Assembly (NCBI GenBank): GCA_032622095.1
Contig: CP136069.1
Span: forward strand, 101,956,278 to 102,020,277
Reading direction: 5' to 3'
DNA: 64,000 nucleotides
DNA from: Siphonodentalium dalli
Lineage: Eukaryota > Mollusca > Scaphopoda > Gadilida > Siphonodentaliidae
The translations under genes were made by a program, and so were the position numbers. Below the pieces are notes generated by a model, which was not told the origin of the DNA, did not search any database, and worked only from the letters and a program-made list of their open reading frames with translations. Position 1 is the stretch's first letter, and each line of letters begins with the position of its first letter. This document shows, one piece after another, positions 55,153-64,000 of the stretch.

Positions 55153-55541
55153 TTGTAAACAAATACGATTGACATGCGTTTTAACGAGGTGAGCTTTAAT
55201 TAAAGATAGATATGTTTAATCTTCCAACCAAGATATACATGGTACGAAGAAAAGAAAAAACAAACAAAACGGAATGACAATAAACAATACCTATTCTTAG
55301 CCACGCGCGGAGAAGTGGAGTCTCGATTCTTATTGTTGCTTTTGGTGGGGGGGGGGGGGGGGGGGGGGGGTAGTGGAGTAGACCAAATTATTGGCGCTGG
55401 CTAAATTTGACAATTTGATTAGTCTTTTCCCGCTTATATAGGGACCCACTTGTCGGCGCATGGCATAGGATTTAACAAACTAGTATATGGAACTGTATGA
55501 TGTAGCAGATTGACAGGTTGCCAGCCTGGTCCGTCCGTTGG
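55153..55541. other. Spacer with 24-base poly(G) run
   Basis: Contains G24 at 55347-55370. No gene was recognised. Confidence 0.6.
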
Positions 55542-55990
55542 CTAACCAGGAGAGGTTCCAACGGTCTGTTGAATGTATTTAAGGAAACGGCAAGTTCTTT
55601 TCATGACTGATGGTCGAGAATTTTGTAAAATTGTTCTCAGTTTCAATAAAGAATAGAGTGATTTATTAAAAATTGGAAATAGAGCCTCGCGTTCTGTGTC
55701 AAAGGTAATACACTCTATGAGGTAATGCAGTTCATCGCCCACCTTTCCTTGATTACAAAGGGTGCAAAATCTTTCTTCTTTTGGTACATTTAGCCAAGTT
55801 CCGCTCTCAATGGGAAGGGTGTGATTTCTGGTTCTGAATCGAGCGAGTATGAACACAAACGTTTGATTTTTAGACGATAAGTACCGTTCAAATTGAAAAT
55901 TGGTCTTGATTATGGAATAAAATGAGCCTTTTCTAGAGTTGAGGATATCGGTATGCCATAAACGAAAGAAGCATTGTACATAAACTATTT
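55542..55990 (-). pseudogene. LINE ORF2 C-terminal fragment
   Basis: The minus-strand frame 55856-55542 (104 codons) contains LARFRTRNHTLPIESGTW, then CTLCNQGKVGDELHYLIEC, the CxxC...HxxxxC knuckle at the end of many LINE ORF2 proteins. Upstream (55990-55857), the same frame without an ATG reads as the preceding helical region (FQFERYLSSKNQTFVF). It resembles the + strand fragment at 1662-2061 but is not close enough to be the same copy family with certainty. Reverse transcriptase is absent. Confidence 0.78.
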
Positions 55991-56178
55991 GTCATGGACT
56001 CAGCCAGGGTGCCATATATATGTGTCAACTAAGGTCGCTTTGCGTGGTAAAAGTGAAAAGTGAAAGTGGAAAATCCTATTGAAAATGAAAGTAGCCTACA
56101 ATTTTGGGATTTCCGCGGCAGATTGCAGTGAATCTATACTATTGGAAGTGAATGTACAATTCCTGGAATTCTATCAGA

Positions 56179-56256
56179 TATCGCGACTCTGCTCGTTTTC
56201 GTGATCATAGGTTATATAGGGCCTATATGACCACGAAAACGAGTCGAGTCGCGATA
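56179..56256. repeat. 78-bp hairpin
   Basis: TATCGCGACTC at 56179 and its complement ending at 56256 bound arms of about 33 bp (shared CTCGTTTTCGTG) around a TATAGGGCCTATA centre. It looks like a small MITE or a structured regulatory hairpin; no target duplication was established. Confidence 0.7.
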
Positions 56257-56451
56257 CATCCATCGGTACAAACACATTGTGTATACGATACAATTTTGAC
56301 TTGATTACCAGAAAATAAAAGATGGCGGTTAATCCAAGTCTCCAACAGAACAGACATGCGCGCTCCAATTAAAATTACCCATGATTCACTTCACTACACC
56401 AGGGGTTCCCAATGGGTTATACATTATTTTCAGGCTATCAGATTATTTATA

Positions 56452-56610
56452 TTTTCAAGAACATATTATTACACCGGTGACTTTAAGTTTATAATTTCAG
56501 CCTGTCCTGACTCTATCGGTATGTTTGAGTTATATTTTCAAGAACATATTATTTACGGTGCCGTTAACTTTACAATTTCAGCATTTACGTAATTCTATCG
56601 GTACGATTGA
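56452..56610. repeat. Tandem duplication of about 80 bp
   Basis: Two copies start ATATTTTCAAGAACATATTA near 56452 and 56533 and contain TATAATTTCAGCC/TACAATTTCAGCA and TCTATCGGTA. They are moderately diverged. Confidence 0.75.
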
Positions 56611-57149
56611 GCAAGGTACAAAAACCTATTCTCCCACAATGTATTCGCTCACTGCTCCATAGATTATCAAAAACTGAAAAACAGCTTACACCACCTTGTG
56701 GCGTAATAAGTGATGGGACTCAGAATTCGACCTTAAGAGTCACACACGCATCGTTTCAGGTCTCATTCTGTCGCCAGGACGCTGTTCGCATGAGCGATTG
56801 ATTTCAATTTGATCGTCATCGGCGGCTTATCATCAGTGATCGCACATGCTAAACGGCACATTACTATCAATCTATATATTCACAATCTTGGGTACAGTTT
56901 TGCGCGAGACTGACAGGTAATATAATTCGATTGAATTCTACAAAAATCACCACTGATGCTAGCTATACGTTGGAAACTTCAGTGAACCATGCCATTCTCC
57001 GTAACGGCTATCCCGATGACGAGGTTGATTGCATTTATAAGAGGATTGGTCACGAATAGGACGTGGTTGTTTGAGGAAGGTAGGGCCTAATTGATCACGA
57101 ATCGCTCTGCGTTATGTTAACACGCGCCTTAAAAAACGCTGCGATTTAT
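56611..57149. other. Unassigned spacer
   Basis: About 540 bp. No recognisable gene, repeat or regulatory motif. Confidence 0.35.
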
Positions 57150-57735
57150 CGCACGCGCGTCAGGGGGGGGGGGGGGGGGGGGGGTCGGAAAAAAAATTCA
57201 GGCACGTATGGCATTTTTTCCCTTTCGATAATTTTTTGTACCCACCCACCCCCACAGCCAAATTTGTTTCCGTTTTCGGCAGTTTTTTCCGACCATTTTT
57301 TGACACCCACCCCCCCCCCCTTTTAACACTAAAACAGAGATTTGCGGGGGGAATTCACTGTAAACAGCAGTATATGAATTTCTGTGCATACTATTTATCA
57401 TGGATGTTAACATGGACATGTAAATAGGAATGAGTCATTTTGAGGTCATTCGGTAAAAAAAACATGGCTGCCAGCACCATCTTGGATTTCAAAATTTGCA
57501 ACAAAATACAACACGATAACTGCCTGCAGTCAGTTTACAGATAGAATTACATTATTTCTCTCATTCAAAGTGGTTTTGAAGCCCAACTCATGGCCAAAAC
57601 ACTAAAAAACAAGCAGGAAATATTTTTAGTTGCGGAAAAAATTGCTTGTTTGTGGCTTTGACCATGTGCACCCACACACCCCGACATACGTGCTGAGATT
57701 TTTTTTTCACCCCCCCCCCCCTGCGCGCGTGGGCA
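57150..57735. repeat. 586-bp element with CACGCGCG..CAGGGGG inverted ends
   Basis: The left end reads CGCACGCGCGTCAGG plus a 22-base G run (57163-57184). The right end reads a C run then CTGCGCGCGTGGGC, the reverse complement with one indel. The interior contains ACATGGCTGCCAGCACCATC near 57465 and is noncoding. It is probably a MITE of unknown superfamily; no target duplication was found. Confidence 0.55.
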
Positions 57736-58009
57736 ATGAGAATAGACCCTTACTCACAACTGTCGTAGTCATCATCTAAATCTTCCGCGTCCGATTCCAA
57801 GAAGGCTGAACTCAATTTGAATGTTCTCGATGCCATGACACTGATGCAGCAATAGTGGGCCATATCGGATCGATATGAATTCAACTGGTTGGAATTTGTG
57901 GTCACCAAATGGTCAAAACAGTTAAGTCGAACACTCGGATAACTCGAAGTAATTCAACGGTCCCTTGCAATTCGACTTAACGAAGTTTAACTGTATAAAT
58001 ACTCCCACC
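57736..58009. other. Possible DNA-transposon remnant
   Basis: A minus-strand 28-codon frame (about 57836 to 57753, beginning MASRTFKLSSAFLESD and rich in Asp/Glu at its end) is followed, on the other side, by CAGTTAAGTCGAA...TTCGACTTAACGAAG at 57918-57985. This resembles terminal sequences of Tc1/mariner (pogo/Tigger) elements. Both observations are weak. Confidence 0.3.
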
Positions 58010-58560
58010 CAAGGATGACAAAACTAGGGTTGCTCATCAAAGATGGCTCTAATCCGGGTTTTTTCCCCCTTCAGAATCATAACTCATAATTAAGGGCCAT
58101 AATTCAGGTAAAAAAATTGGACAAATAGTCTGGTCGATAAAAGGTTTGACCTAGAAAAAATTTGGACTAAGTTGGTTTTTATTCCATTTTGAAGAGGAAT
58201 ATTTCCTCTACAACATATCCAAAATGCTCATTTTTCGACCTTGAGAAGTACGTTTTTCTACAATATCCCTCATCGGCGACACAAGAACGCATTAATCCTC
58301 CATCCGATATATACCAGTTTGTGTAAAAGAGTGTAGGGAGCGAATAGAGTGACAAGGACAGAAAACAATGCAATCGCGGCGATGAAATGGCTGTCAAAAT
58401 GGCCGCAACTACAATCCATGCTACGATGAAATCAACATATTGGATAACCCCCTATAAACGAAAATACACATTTGTAATTTACAAGAATGTTGTTATATAT
58501 CTTTAAAGGTACACATATAATGAAAACAGATCTATCTGAATGATTTATCGATCACTGCTA
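58010..58560. other. Noncoding DNA with degenerate repeat phrase
   Basis: 58080-58130 has TTAAGGGCCATAATTCAGGT, a phrase that recurs in variants at 60003 and 60110. Otherwise no gene was recognised. Confidence 0.35.
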
Positions 58561-58720
58561 CTAGAGATGGGCGGTATTGAAATTTCAAGCTCGGTATCGG
58601 TAAATTTTCGTTGATTTACCGCGGTATCGGTACGGTAATCGGTATTGCTATTAAATTACAAAACCAGAGCAGAGATTCCCGGTAAATTGCGGTAATTCAA
58701 GTTTTTAACTGAACAATATG
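58561..58720. repeat. GGTATCGGTA-rich segment, possible hAT-type end
   Basis: GAGATGGGCGGTATTG followed by several CGGTATCGGTA repeats. Such a start is often seen at ends of hAT-like elements in animals. Only one end is visible here. Confidence 0.3.
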
Positions 58721-59837
58721 CATGTATATATGCCCACGGATTTACTACATTCGTGACAACAGCTAAAAGAGGCAACACAATGACCTACACAATTATTCAA
58801 TTAAGTGATATTCACACATCTGTTTGATGATTTACAAGCACGCCGTCGCATCCCTTTTGAAAAGAATAAGAGATTGCATCATTGCATGGCTACAATATCT
58901 ATACGTGTCAATTTCGTCAAATTTTCGCGAGTGAATAGAATTGTGAGTAGTAATCAGTGATCACACAATTCACAACTCCCTATAAATAGCCGCAACGCGA
59001 AATAAATCTTAGAATTTAATCAATTGATGGATCTGTTCTATTTTTAGAAAGTGAAAGTAGATTATGATTCACTGTACAAATGAAATCGGACCATATTTCT
59101 GTTAATGCCGCTTGCATTGTCGGTGTCTTTGAAGTCGCCAAATCCACGTGCTATACGGACTGCCACCGCCTGGGCATTTAATACACTGTTATTTTGGGCA
59201 TGCAACACACGATGTAATATTTCGTCACACACTGCGTGGTAGTTTCCTTTTGGAATGATGATTAATTATTGAATGTAAAGCAGAAACTGAAGTGCCCACC
59301 CTATCTGTGTAAATACTAGTTATATTTCCAGAATTTTCAACACTCTCCGTGACAATAAACCATACACGTATGTCGTAATGCTGATTATACTGTCAAGAAA
59401 CACTTATCTCTTCAACAGAATAGTAACCTATCTTACTAGATCGAAGAGACTGTACGTCGTACATTTTATTTAGTACTAATTTTCATGGTGCTCCCAAACC
59501 GGTTTCTTAGTAGACAATTATGTTCAAATTAATTCAATCGGCACTTTACAACATGAATATGTACCACGCAATACACACTAGAGCCCGAAGCCGCCATCGC
59601 ACGCCGCCGCCGCCAGCCATATTGGCCACATGCCGCCGCCAGCCATATTATCTCTAACGCCAGCCACATTTAAAAATTTCCTCCGCCGGAATTTTAAAAT
59701 TGCTGAGCCATGTTCATGGGTTTATATGTCAAGCACAACTGTACTGTGAATCGCAAAGAACTAAACCGTATTGCCTAATATTGGCATACTCGTATGGACA
59801 CGGCATGGTTGTTATATTATCAGAACACCGGGCCCCT
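58721..59837. other. Unassigned DNA with GCC-rich patch
   Basis: 59592-59700 is rich in CCGCC and repeats GCCAGCCATATT/GCCAGCCACATT. The rest is plain AT-rich sequence without a gene. CGGGCCCCT at 59829-59837 is the left target copy of the next element. Confidence 0.4.
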
Positions 59838-59930
59838 TAGTCCAAGTCTTCTTGTACTAAAACCAGCTAAGATATTGGTATGGCGAGATGCTGGTGTTTA
59901 GCTGGTTTTAGTACAAGAAGACTTGGACTA
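59838..59930. mobile_element. 93-bp MITE with perfect 33-bp inverted repeats
   Basis: 59838-59870 and 59898-59930 are exact reverse complements (start TAGTCCAAGTCTTCTTG), separated by 27 bp. CGGGCCCCT directly flanks both sides (59829-59837 and 59931-59939), a clean 9-bp target duplication. The perfect arms and duplication mark a recent insertion. The terminal TAGTCCA equals that of the two foldback elements, but the duplication length differs, so common descent is doubtful. Confidence 0.88.
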
Positions 59931-59989
59931 CGGGCCCCTTAACCCAACAGAACGGCCCTGTGCCAATGCATTCTCTTATAAAATTGCTA

Positions 59990-61500
59990 AAATAGACAAT
60001 CTAGGGGCCATAACGCAGGTAAAAAATGGCGGACAAATTTGGTTTTCGAACTCGTTCAGGATATTGTTGTAAAAGATCCATACACCCAAAATTGCTCAAA
60101 AGAGATAAACTAAGGGCTGTAACTCAGGTAAAACAAATTGGACAAAACTGGTTGTTTAACTCAATCAAGACATTGTTGTGAAAGATCGATAAACCAAATA
60201 TGAATTTAATTAGCTGACATTTGTTATAAAGTTACCACACTAATGGACATAAAATTACATATAAATAAGTGGGATAACTCTGGTTAAAAGACGGGGCTGG
60301 CCTGACTTTCTGTCAAATGTGAGAATAAAGTCATGTACCAAAAATTGTCACAATTCATCAATAAATGGCTGTGTTACATAGGTTTGTAACAAACTTAAAC
60401 TTGTTTTTCTTATGCTCATTCATGGTGAAGAGGGGATACTCAGGTCTAAATATCTCAAACCACTTCCACCTCCCATCATGGAAAGAGTTGGCAAATAAAT
60501 ATAGATTTTTTCTTCTTATCCAAGTCATCTTGGTGGACATCACTTGGAATTATACAGAGAACATTTTCCACAACTACCCCTCTGAAAGCTTTAACATCTT
60601 CTTTCCAATCCAACAGACCTCAATTTTTATTCTGATCTTGGTTGTTATCATTTGGAATCATGTAAACAAAATTCATCATTGGGCAATCATGATTATTCTA
60701 AAGGCATGTGAGAGTAATGTTATCAGATTCGTTCAAAATGTAACTTTTGGCATGCAAACTCACAGATGGAGCATTTTTTCCCAATTGGTTAGAATTGTCA
60801 ACATGGTAAAAATGTTACAGTGTCTTGGGTTGTGTGTTATAGCATGATACAAGACTCAACAGGACCAATACCACCCATCGGTTCGTGTTGGTATTGGTCC
60901 CAAATCACCTTGTATCATGCTATACCACACAACTCTTTCAAGTTAAGTTGCCTGGACAAGTAGTCATAACAATTTCTCAGTTGAACTAAAATAAGTCTAA
61001 AATTAATGCAGCTAAAAATTCAAGTTACCTGCGGTAGATCCATAACCTTAATAGTTACTGTTTCATCTATCCTAATTCTTCTTAAGAGTTACCAGTAGCC
61101 TGAGTAGGATCTAAATTCTGTTCACTGTTGGATAGCTTGTATGATATCTTCAAAAAACAGGATGAGATACATGTAATCTATAGAAATAGAGAAAGAATGC
61201 TTATAAATCATATTAGCAGACTTTGAATTCGAACAAGACATTATTAAGCGAGTCTCATATACCGAATATAACAAAATCAGTTGATTAATTTTTTTCAAGT
61301 TATGGCACTATTAAAAATTAACTAATTAAGGGCTGTGCTTCACATACCTGACCGGTTTTCAAACTCGATCAAGACATTGTTGAGCATTAATGAGCAAGTT
61401 TCATATACCTGTATCAAATATCAACAAATCAGTTGATATTTGTTCAAGTTATGATGTTAAATCACTAATCTGAAAATGACCACCCACCACCTGCCCATTA
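59990..61500. repeat. Degenerate noncoding repeat region
   Basis: Related phrases recur: GGGCCATAACGCAGGTAAAA (60005) and GGGCTGTAACTCAGGTAAAA (60116); CTCAATCAAGACATTGTTGTG (60157) and CTCGATCAAGACATTGTTGAG (61365); CAAAATCAGTTGATTAATTT and CAAATCAGTTGATATTTGTT (61272, 61428); TTGGTGGACATCACTTGGAA and TTGGTTGTTATCATTTGGAA (60530, 60640). The 160-codon frame at 60365-60847 runs through this and shows no protein family features. Confidence 0.5.
60829..60933. repeat. 105-bp hairpin element
   Basis: 25-bp arms (TATAGCATGATACAAG core) differ at one base. An inner pair, GGACCAATACC at 60862-60872 and GGTATTGGTCC at 60890-60900, extends the stem. It is a likely MITE; flanking target copies are not evident. 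Confidence 0.7.
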
Positions 61501-62112
61501 CCAAAAATCTGTGAGATAAAAATCGCCCTTGTTATAGTTAGTAGCTAGATAGTAGATACATGGGCCAAGTACTTGCATGGCCAATTTTTCTATTTTATTT
61601 TACTTAGGAAAGAGCTTGGTATAATATATATAATATATATATAATATATACATGTAATACCCCCACCAAGGTATCTTTCTAACGAGGTTTATTAATTTTC
61701 TTATCTGGCTTATTTTGAAAGGTGTCTTAAACCGACCCGTGATGACTGAATAACACCTGCACGAGTGAATACCAAAACTTTGTTTGTTGAAATTGGTTCA
61801 AAGCCTGACCGAGAAAATTTTATGAAGGTCGATTAATCAGACAAAATAAAAACACAAATAACGCAATTGGGCACTCTTTTGAAAGTATTTGTGATGGTAA
61901 ACCTCCATACCAAATTACATTCAGATCGGATAACCATGGCTAGAATAGATTTTGTACCTGTCAATCATAAAACAAGTGGCTCTGTATCCCCTGGATGTCA
62001 GTATGATCGTTTATGTTCCCAAACTGGATTGTAGCGACTAGTATCATATTGATTTGGTCTGAAACCAAACAGAAGAATTGCTCAGAATTTTTGATGCAGC
62101 AAGTTTTATCAC
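61501..62112. other. Unassigned spacer with TA-rich tract
   Basis: TA-rich microsatellite at about 61622-61655. No gene was recognised. Confidence 0.4.
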
Positions 62113-63335
62113 ATTATTATTATTATTATTATTATAGATACATTTAAAACGCATTATACAATAAATTAGTTTCAATGCGCTTACAATACAAACATGGCAC
62201 ACATCGTAAAATAATGCACAAATGGATAAAATTATATACAAACAACCTAACTAGATAATACCAACTTAACCTAATAATCAACCGCAGTAAGGCAATAATA
62301 ACAGCTAGACCATTTAAAATACACGAAGATATACGATTGAATCACAGCTAAAATTATATGGTGAAAGTAAAAGTTAATATATGGGTTAAATGGTCTAGAC
62401 TCGCACGCACATAACAGACTCTGGTAAACAGCTATCGAAGAACACCTTTTTTTGGCAGATTGAAGCATATCTCGAACAAGTGAGTCTTAAGTTTTGACTT
62501 GAATTTGGGGAAAGTAGCACAATTCCGGATGTCCATTGGAAGTCTATTCCAGTTGTTGATGGAAGTCTCTTGGAAGCACCTAATTCCGTAGTTGATGTTA
62601 GGCTTCCTGGTCGCTCTGCGGATATCTTTCCCACTGGTACATGATCGTGTCACACCCCCGCTTTTCAGAACAAACATGTCAGAAATGTACACAGGAACCG
62701 TATGATTTAGCGATTTGAATACTGTGACCGCACATTTGTATTCCATTCTAAACTGAAAAGTCATTATATGTTCACTAATCAACGTCTTGGTTATATGGTC
62801 GAATTTGCATTTATTGTCGATAAGTCTTGCACAGTTGTTAATTAAGACATCAATCCGGTGCATATTCTCCTTGGTGATATTTGTCAGCAGAGAATTCAGA
62901 CTATCAACACGTGACATGACAAGCGATAAGACTGCGCGTTTCATAGCTTTTTTGCTCAGGTGACATCGAACTCTGCGCAGTAATGTAGTAGTAACATGTT
63001 CGCAGTATGTCAGATACCATTTTATCAAGACACATGGTAGAATCAAAGTGCGCACCAAGGTTCCGAAGATCACTACACAATGGAATAACGCTGTCGCCCA
63101 GCTGAATTTAAAACTCTGGCTCTGTGTTTATACCCACAGAGAGCGATAGTTCTTTGATGGAATATTTGGAGCCAATTACCATGAACTCGGACTTGTCGTC
63201 ATTAAGTTTAAGTTTGTTATTCTGCATCCAAGATTTTACTTTACAGAAACACTCTTCCAGACAATGTATTGCGTTGTTATAGCCATTCGGATCATTTCTA
63301 GAAAATTCTACATATATGTGTGTCACATACATGTA
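62113..63335 (-). mobile_element. 5'-truncated LINE with (AAT)n tail
   Basis: Minus-strand LINE. The 3' end is an (ATT)n run on the + strand at 62113-62136, followed inward by about 300 bp of 3' UTR, then ORF2 C-terminal coding sequence (63073-62432) and part of the reverse-transcriptase thumb (63332-63108). The upstream portion is missing. Confidence 0.8.
62432..63332 (-). pseudogene. LINE ORF2 thumb and C-terminal domain, frameshifted
   Basis: 63332-63108 contains CKVKSWMQNNKLKLNDDKSE and VIGSK, the segment right after the catalytic box in many animal LINEs. After a frame break, 63073-62432 (213 codons) continues with INNCARLIDNKCKFDHITKT, VFKSLNHTVPVYISDMF, and FQETSINNWNRLPMDIRNC, then FKSKLKTHLFE, the usual end of CR1/Rex-type ORF2 proteins. 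The two pieces are in different frames and the catalytic region is lost, so this is a defective copy. Confidence 0.82.
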
Positions 63336-64000
63336 ACAGTAAACTATAATGTACGAAAAAATGTTATAAAATATATTTATTACATGGTCCTACCCTTATT
63401 CCATTTTCATATCTGTGATTTAGAGAGAAACAGTGTTCGCGCTGTCGGTAGCCAAATTAGCCAATGGCTAATATTATTCGAATTTGGCTAATAAAAATTT
63501 CATTTGGCTAAACTTTTTTTTACCCCAAATGGAGACGGAAAGCATGGAGTCGTAAAGCTAATTAATAAAAGCGCTGAATAGATCGAAGTTATGTGACGAA
63601 AGTATCTCGTACTTATGCTAATACGCCGTCGATGACATTTAACAAGCCTAATCGTCAAAACGCTTAAGCTGTATACTGGTTATGTAACTGATTAAGCCGT
63701 CTGTAAGATAAAATACCTAAAAGCTTTGTTCAGAAGAGCAGTTCTTAATCAATCGTTGCGTAATCTGCATTCCGTTTAATAAACTGGCTTCTCGTCATAA
63801 AAGTGTCAACGACATAGAGTTATTATGTGCTTTTAAAGTTGTTTTTGTGTTGTTTTAATTATGTTTTTATACTGAATAACAAATAAAGTTTAAAGCGAAT
63901 ATTTTAGTCATTAATTGTGAACCGCCCAGAAAATGAGGATTTAATTTGGCCAAAAAACATTTGGCTAAAGTTTTTTTCATTTGGCTAATAAAATTTTCAT
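63336..64000. repeat. Possible repeat with TTTGGCTAA terminal blocks
   Basis: ATTTGGCTAATAAAAATTTC and CATTTGGCTAAACTTTTTTT at 63471-63520 are echoed at 63958-64000 by CATTTGGCTAAAGTTTTTTT and CATTTGGCTAATAAAATTTT, at the end of the window. The interior (63530-63950) is noncoding. The element may extend beyond the window. Confidence 0.45.

Noticed and set aside
57753-57836. Small acidic minus-strand frame as a host exon
   Set aside because: Only 28 codons, no splice-site or neighbouring exon support; it was kept only as a weak part of a possible transposon remnant.
59838-59930. Rho-independent terminator or tRNA-like stem
   Set aside because: Perfect 33-bp arms with a 9-bp target duplication fit a MITE better, and the genome is eukaryotic.
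60365-60847. 160-codon plus-strand frame rich in hydrophobic residues
   Set aside because: It spans degenerate repeat phrases, runs into the hairpin at 60829, and has no domain or homologue pattern I recognise.

Overview
The window reads as intergenic or intronic DNA of an AT-rich animal genome, most likely a marine invertebrate. The evidence is several non-LTR retrotransposon (LINE) relics with metazoan-type reverse transcriptases, a decayed Ty3/gypsy element, foldback DNA transposons, small inverted-repeat elements, degenerate tandem arrays, and motifs such as TAGCTCACC followed by TCCG repeats that resemble mollusc and other invertebrate repeats. The phylum is an inference. I found no intact host gene, rRNA, tRNA, CRISPR array or bacterial operon. 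Nearly every long open frame is transposon coding sequence or a chance frame inside a repeat.

Layout. 1-2300: unassigned DNA, an 81-bp tandem duplication, and a LINE 3' end on the + strand. 2574-7465: a 4.9-kb imperfect palindrome (foldback element) ending in TAGTCCAG, with arms built from roughly 155-bp units carrying AAGATGGCGGC motifs. 7543-12186: a broken Ty3/gypsy gag-pol relic, interrupted in gag by a 1.8-kb insertion with 458-bp direct terminal repeats. 12187-14267: small inverted and direct repeats. 14268-14888: a mariner-like small element next to a LINE fragment. 14785-33289: three head-to-tail copies of a roughly 6.1-6.2-kb unit, itself a mosaic of noncoding repeats. 33368-35990: a 5'-truncated LINE with a 672-codon open reverse-transcriptase frame. 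36000-37993: degenerate dispersed repeats.

37994-46983: a second, larger foldback element that also ends in TAGTCCAG and has a 3-bp target duplication. It holds about twelve units of a 180-205-bp degenerate satellite in its centre, and in its right portion a relic of a protein with a C-terminal Tesmin/TSO1-like CXC cysteine cluster. 47000-49290: short tandem repeats. 49291-52757: a decayed LINE with endonuclease and reverse-transcriptase segments. 53028-54020: an AT-rich minisatellite split by a poly(A)-tailed retrocopy. 54030-64000: further LINE ends, hairpin elements (including a 93-bp element with perfect 33-bp inverted repeats and a 9-bp target duplication), poly(G) tracts, degenerate repeats, and a last LINE fragment at 62113-63335.

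The most notable signal is the pair of foldback elements at 2574-7465 and 37994-46983. They share the same eight terminal bases and a 3-bp target duplication, have kilobase-long arms, and carry tandem arrays (155-bp units in the arms of one, 195-bp units in the core of the other). They look like two members of one DNA-transposon group. Two other clear events are the LTR-like insertion into gypsy gag and the three-copy 6-kb tandem duplication, whose breakpoints lie in a LINE relic and a (CATA)n tract. All comparisons were made by eye, so percentages and boundaries inside degenerate repeats are approximate.
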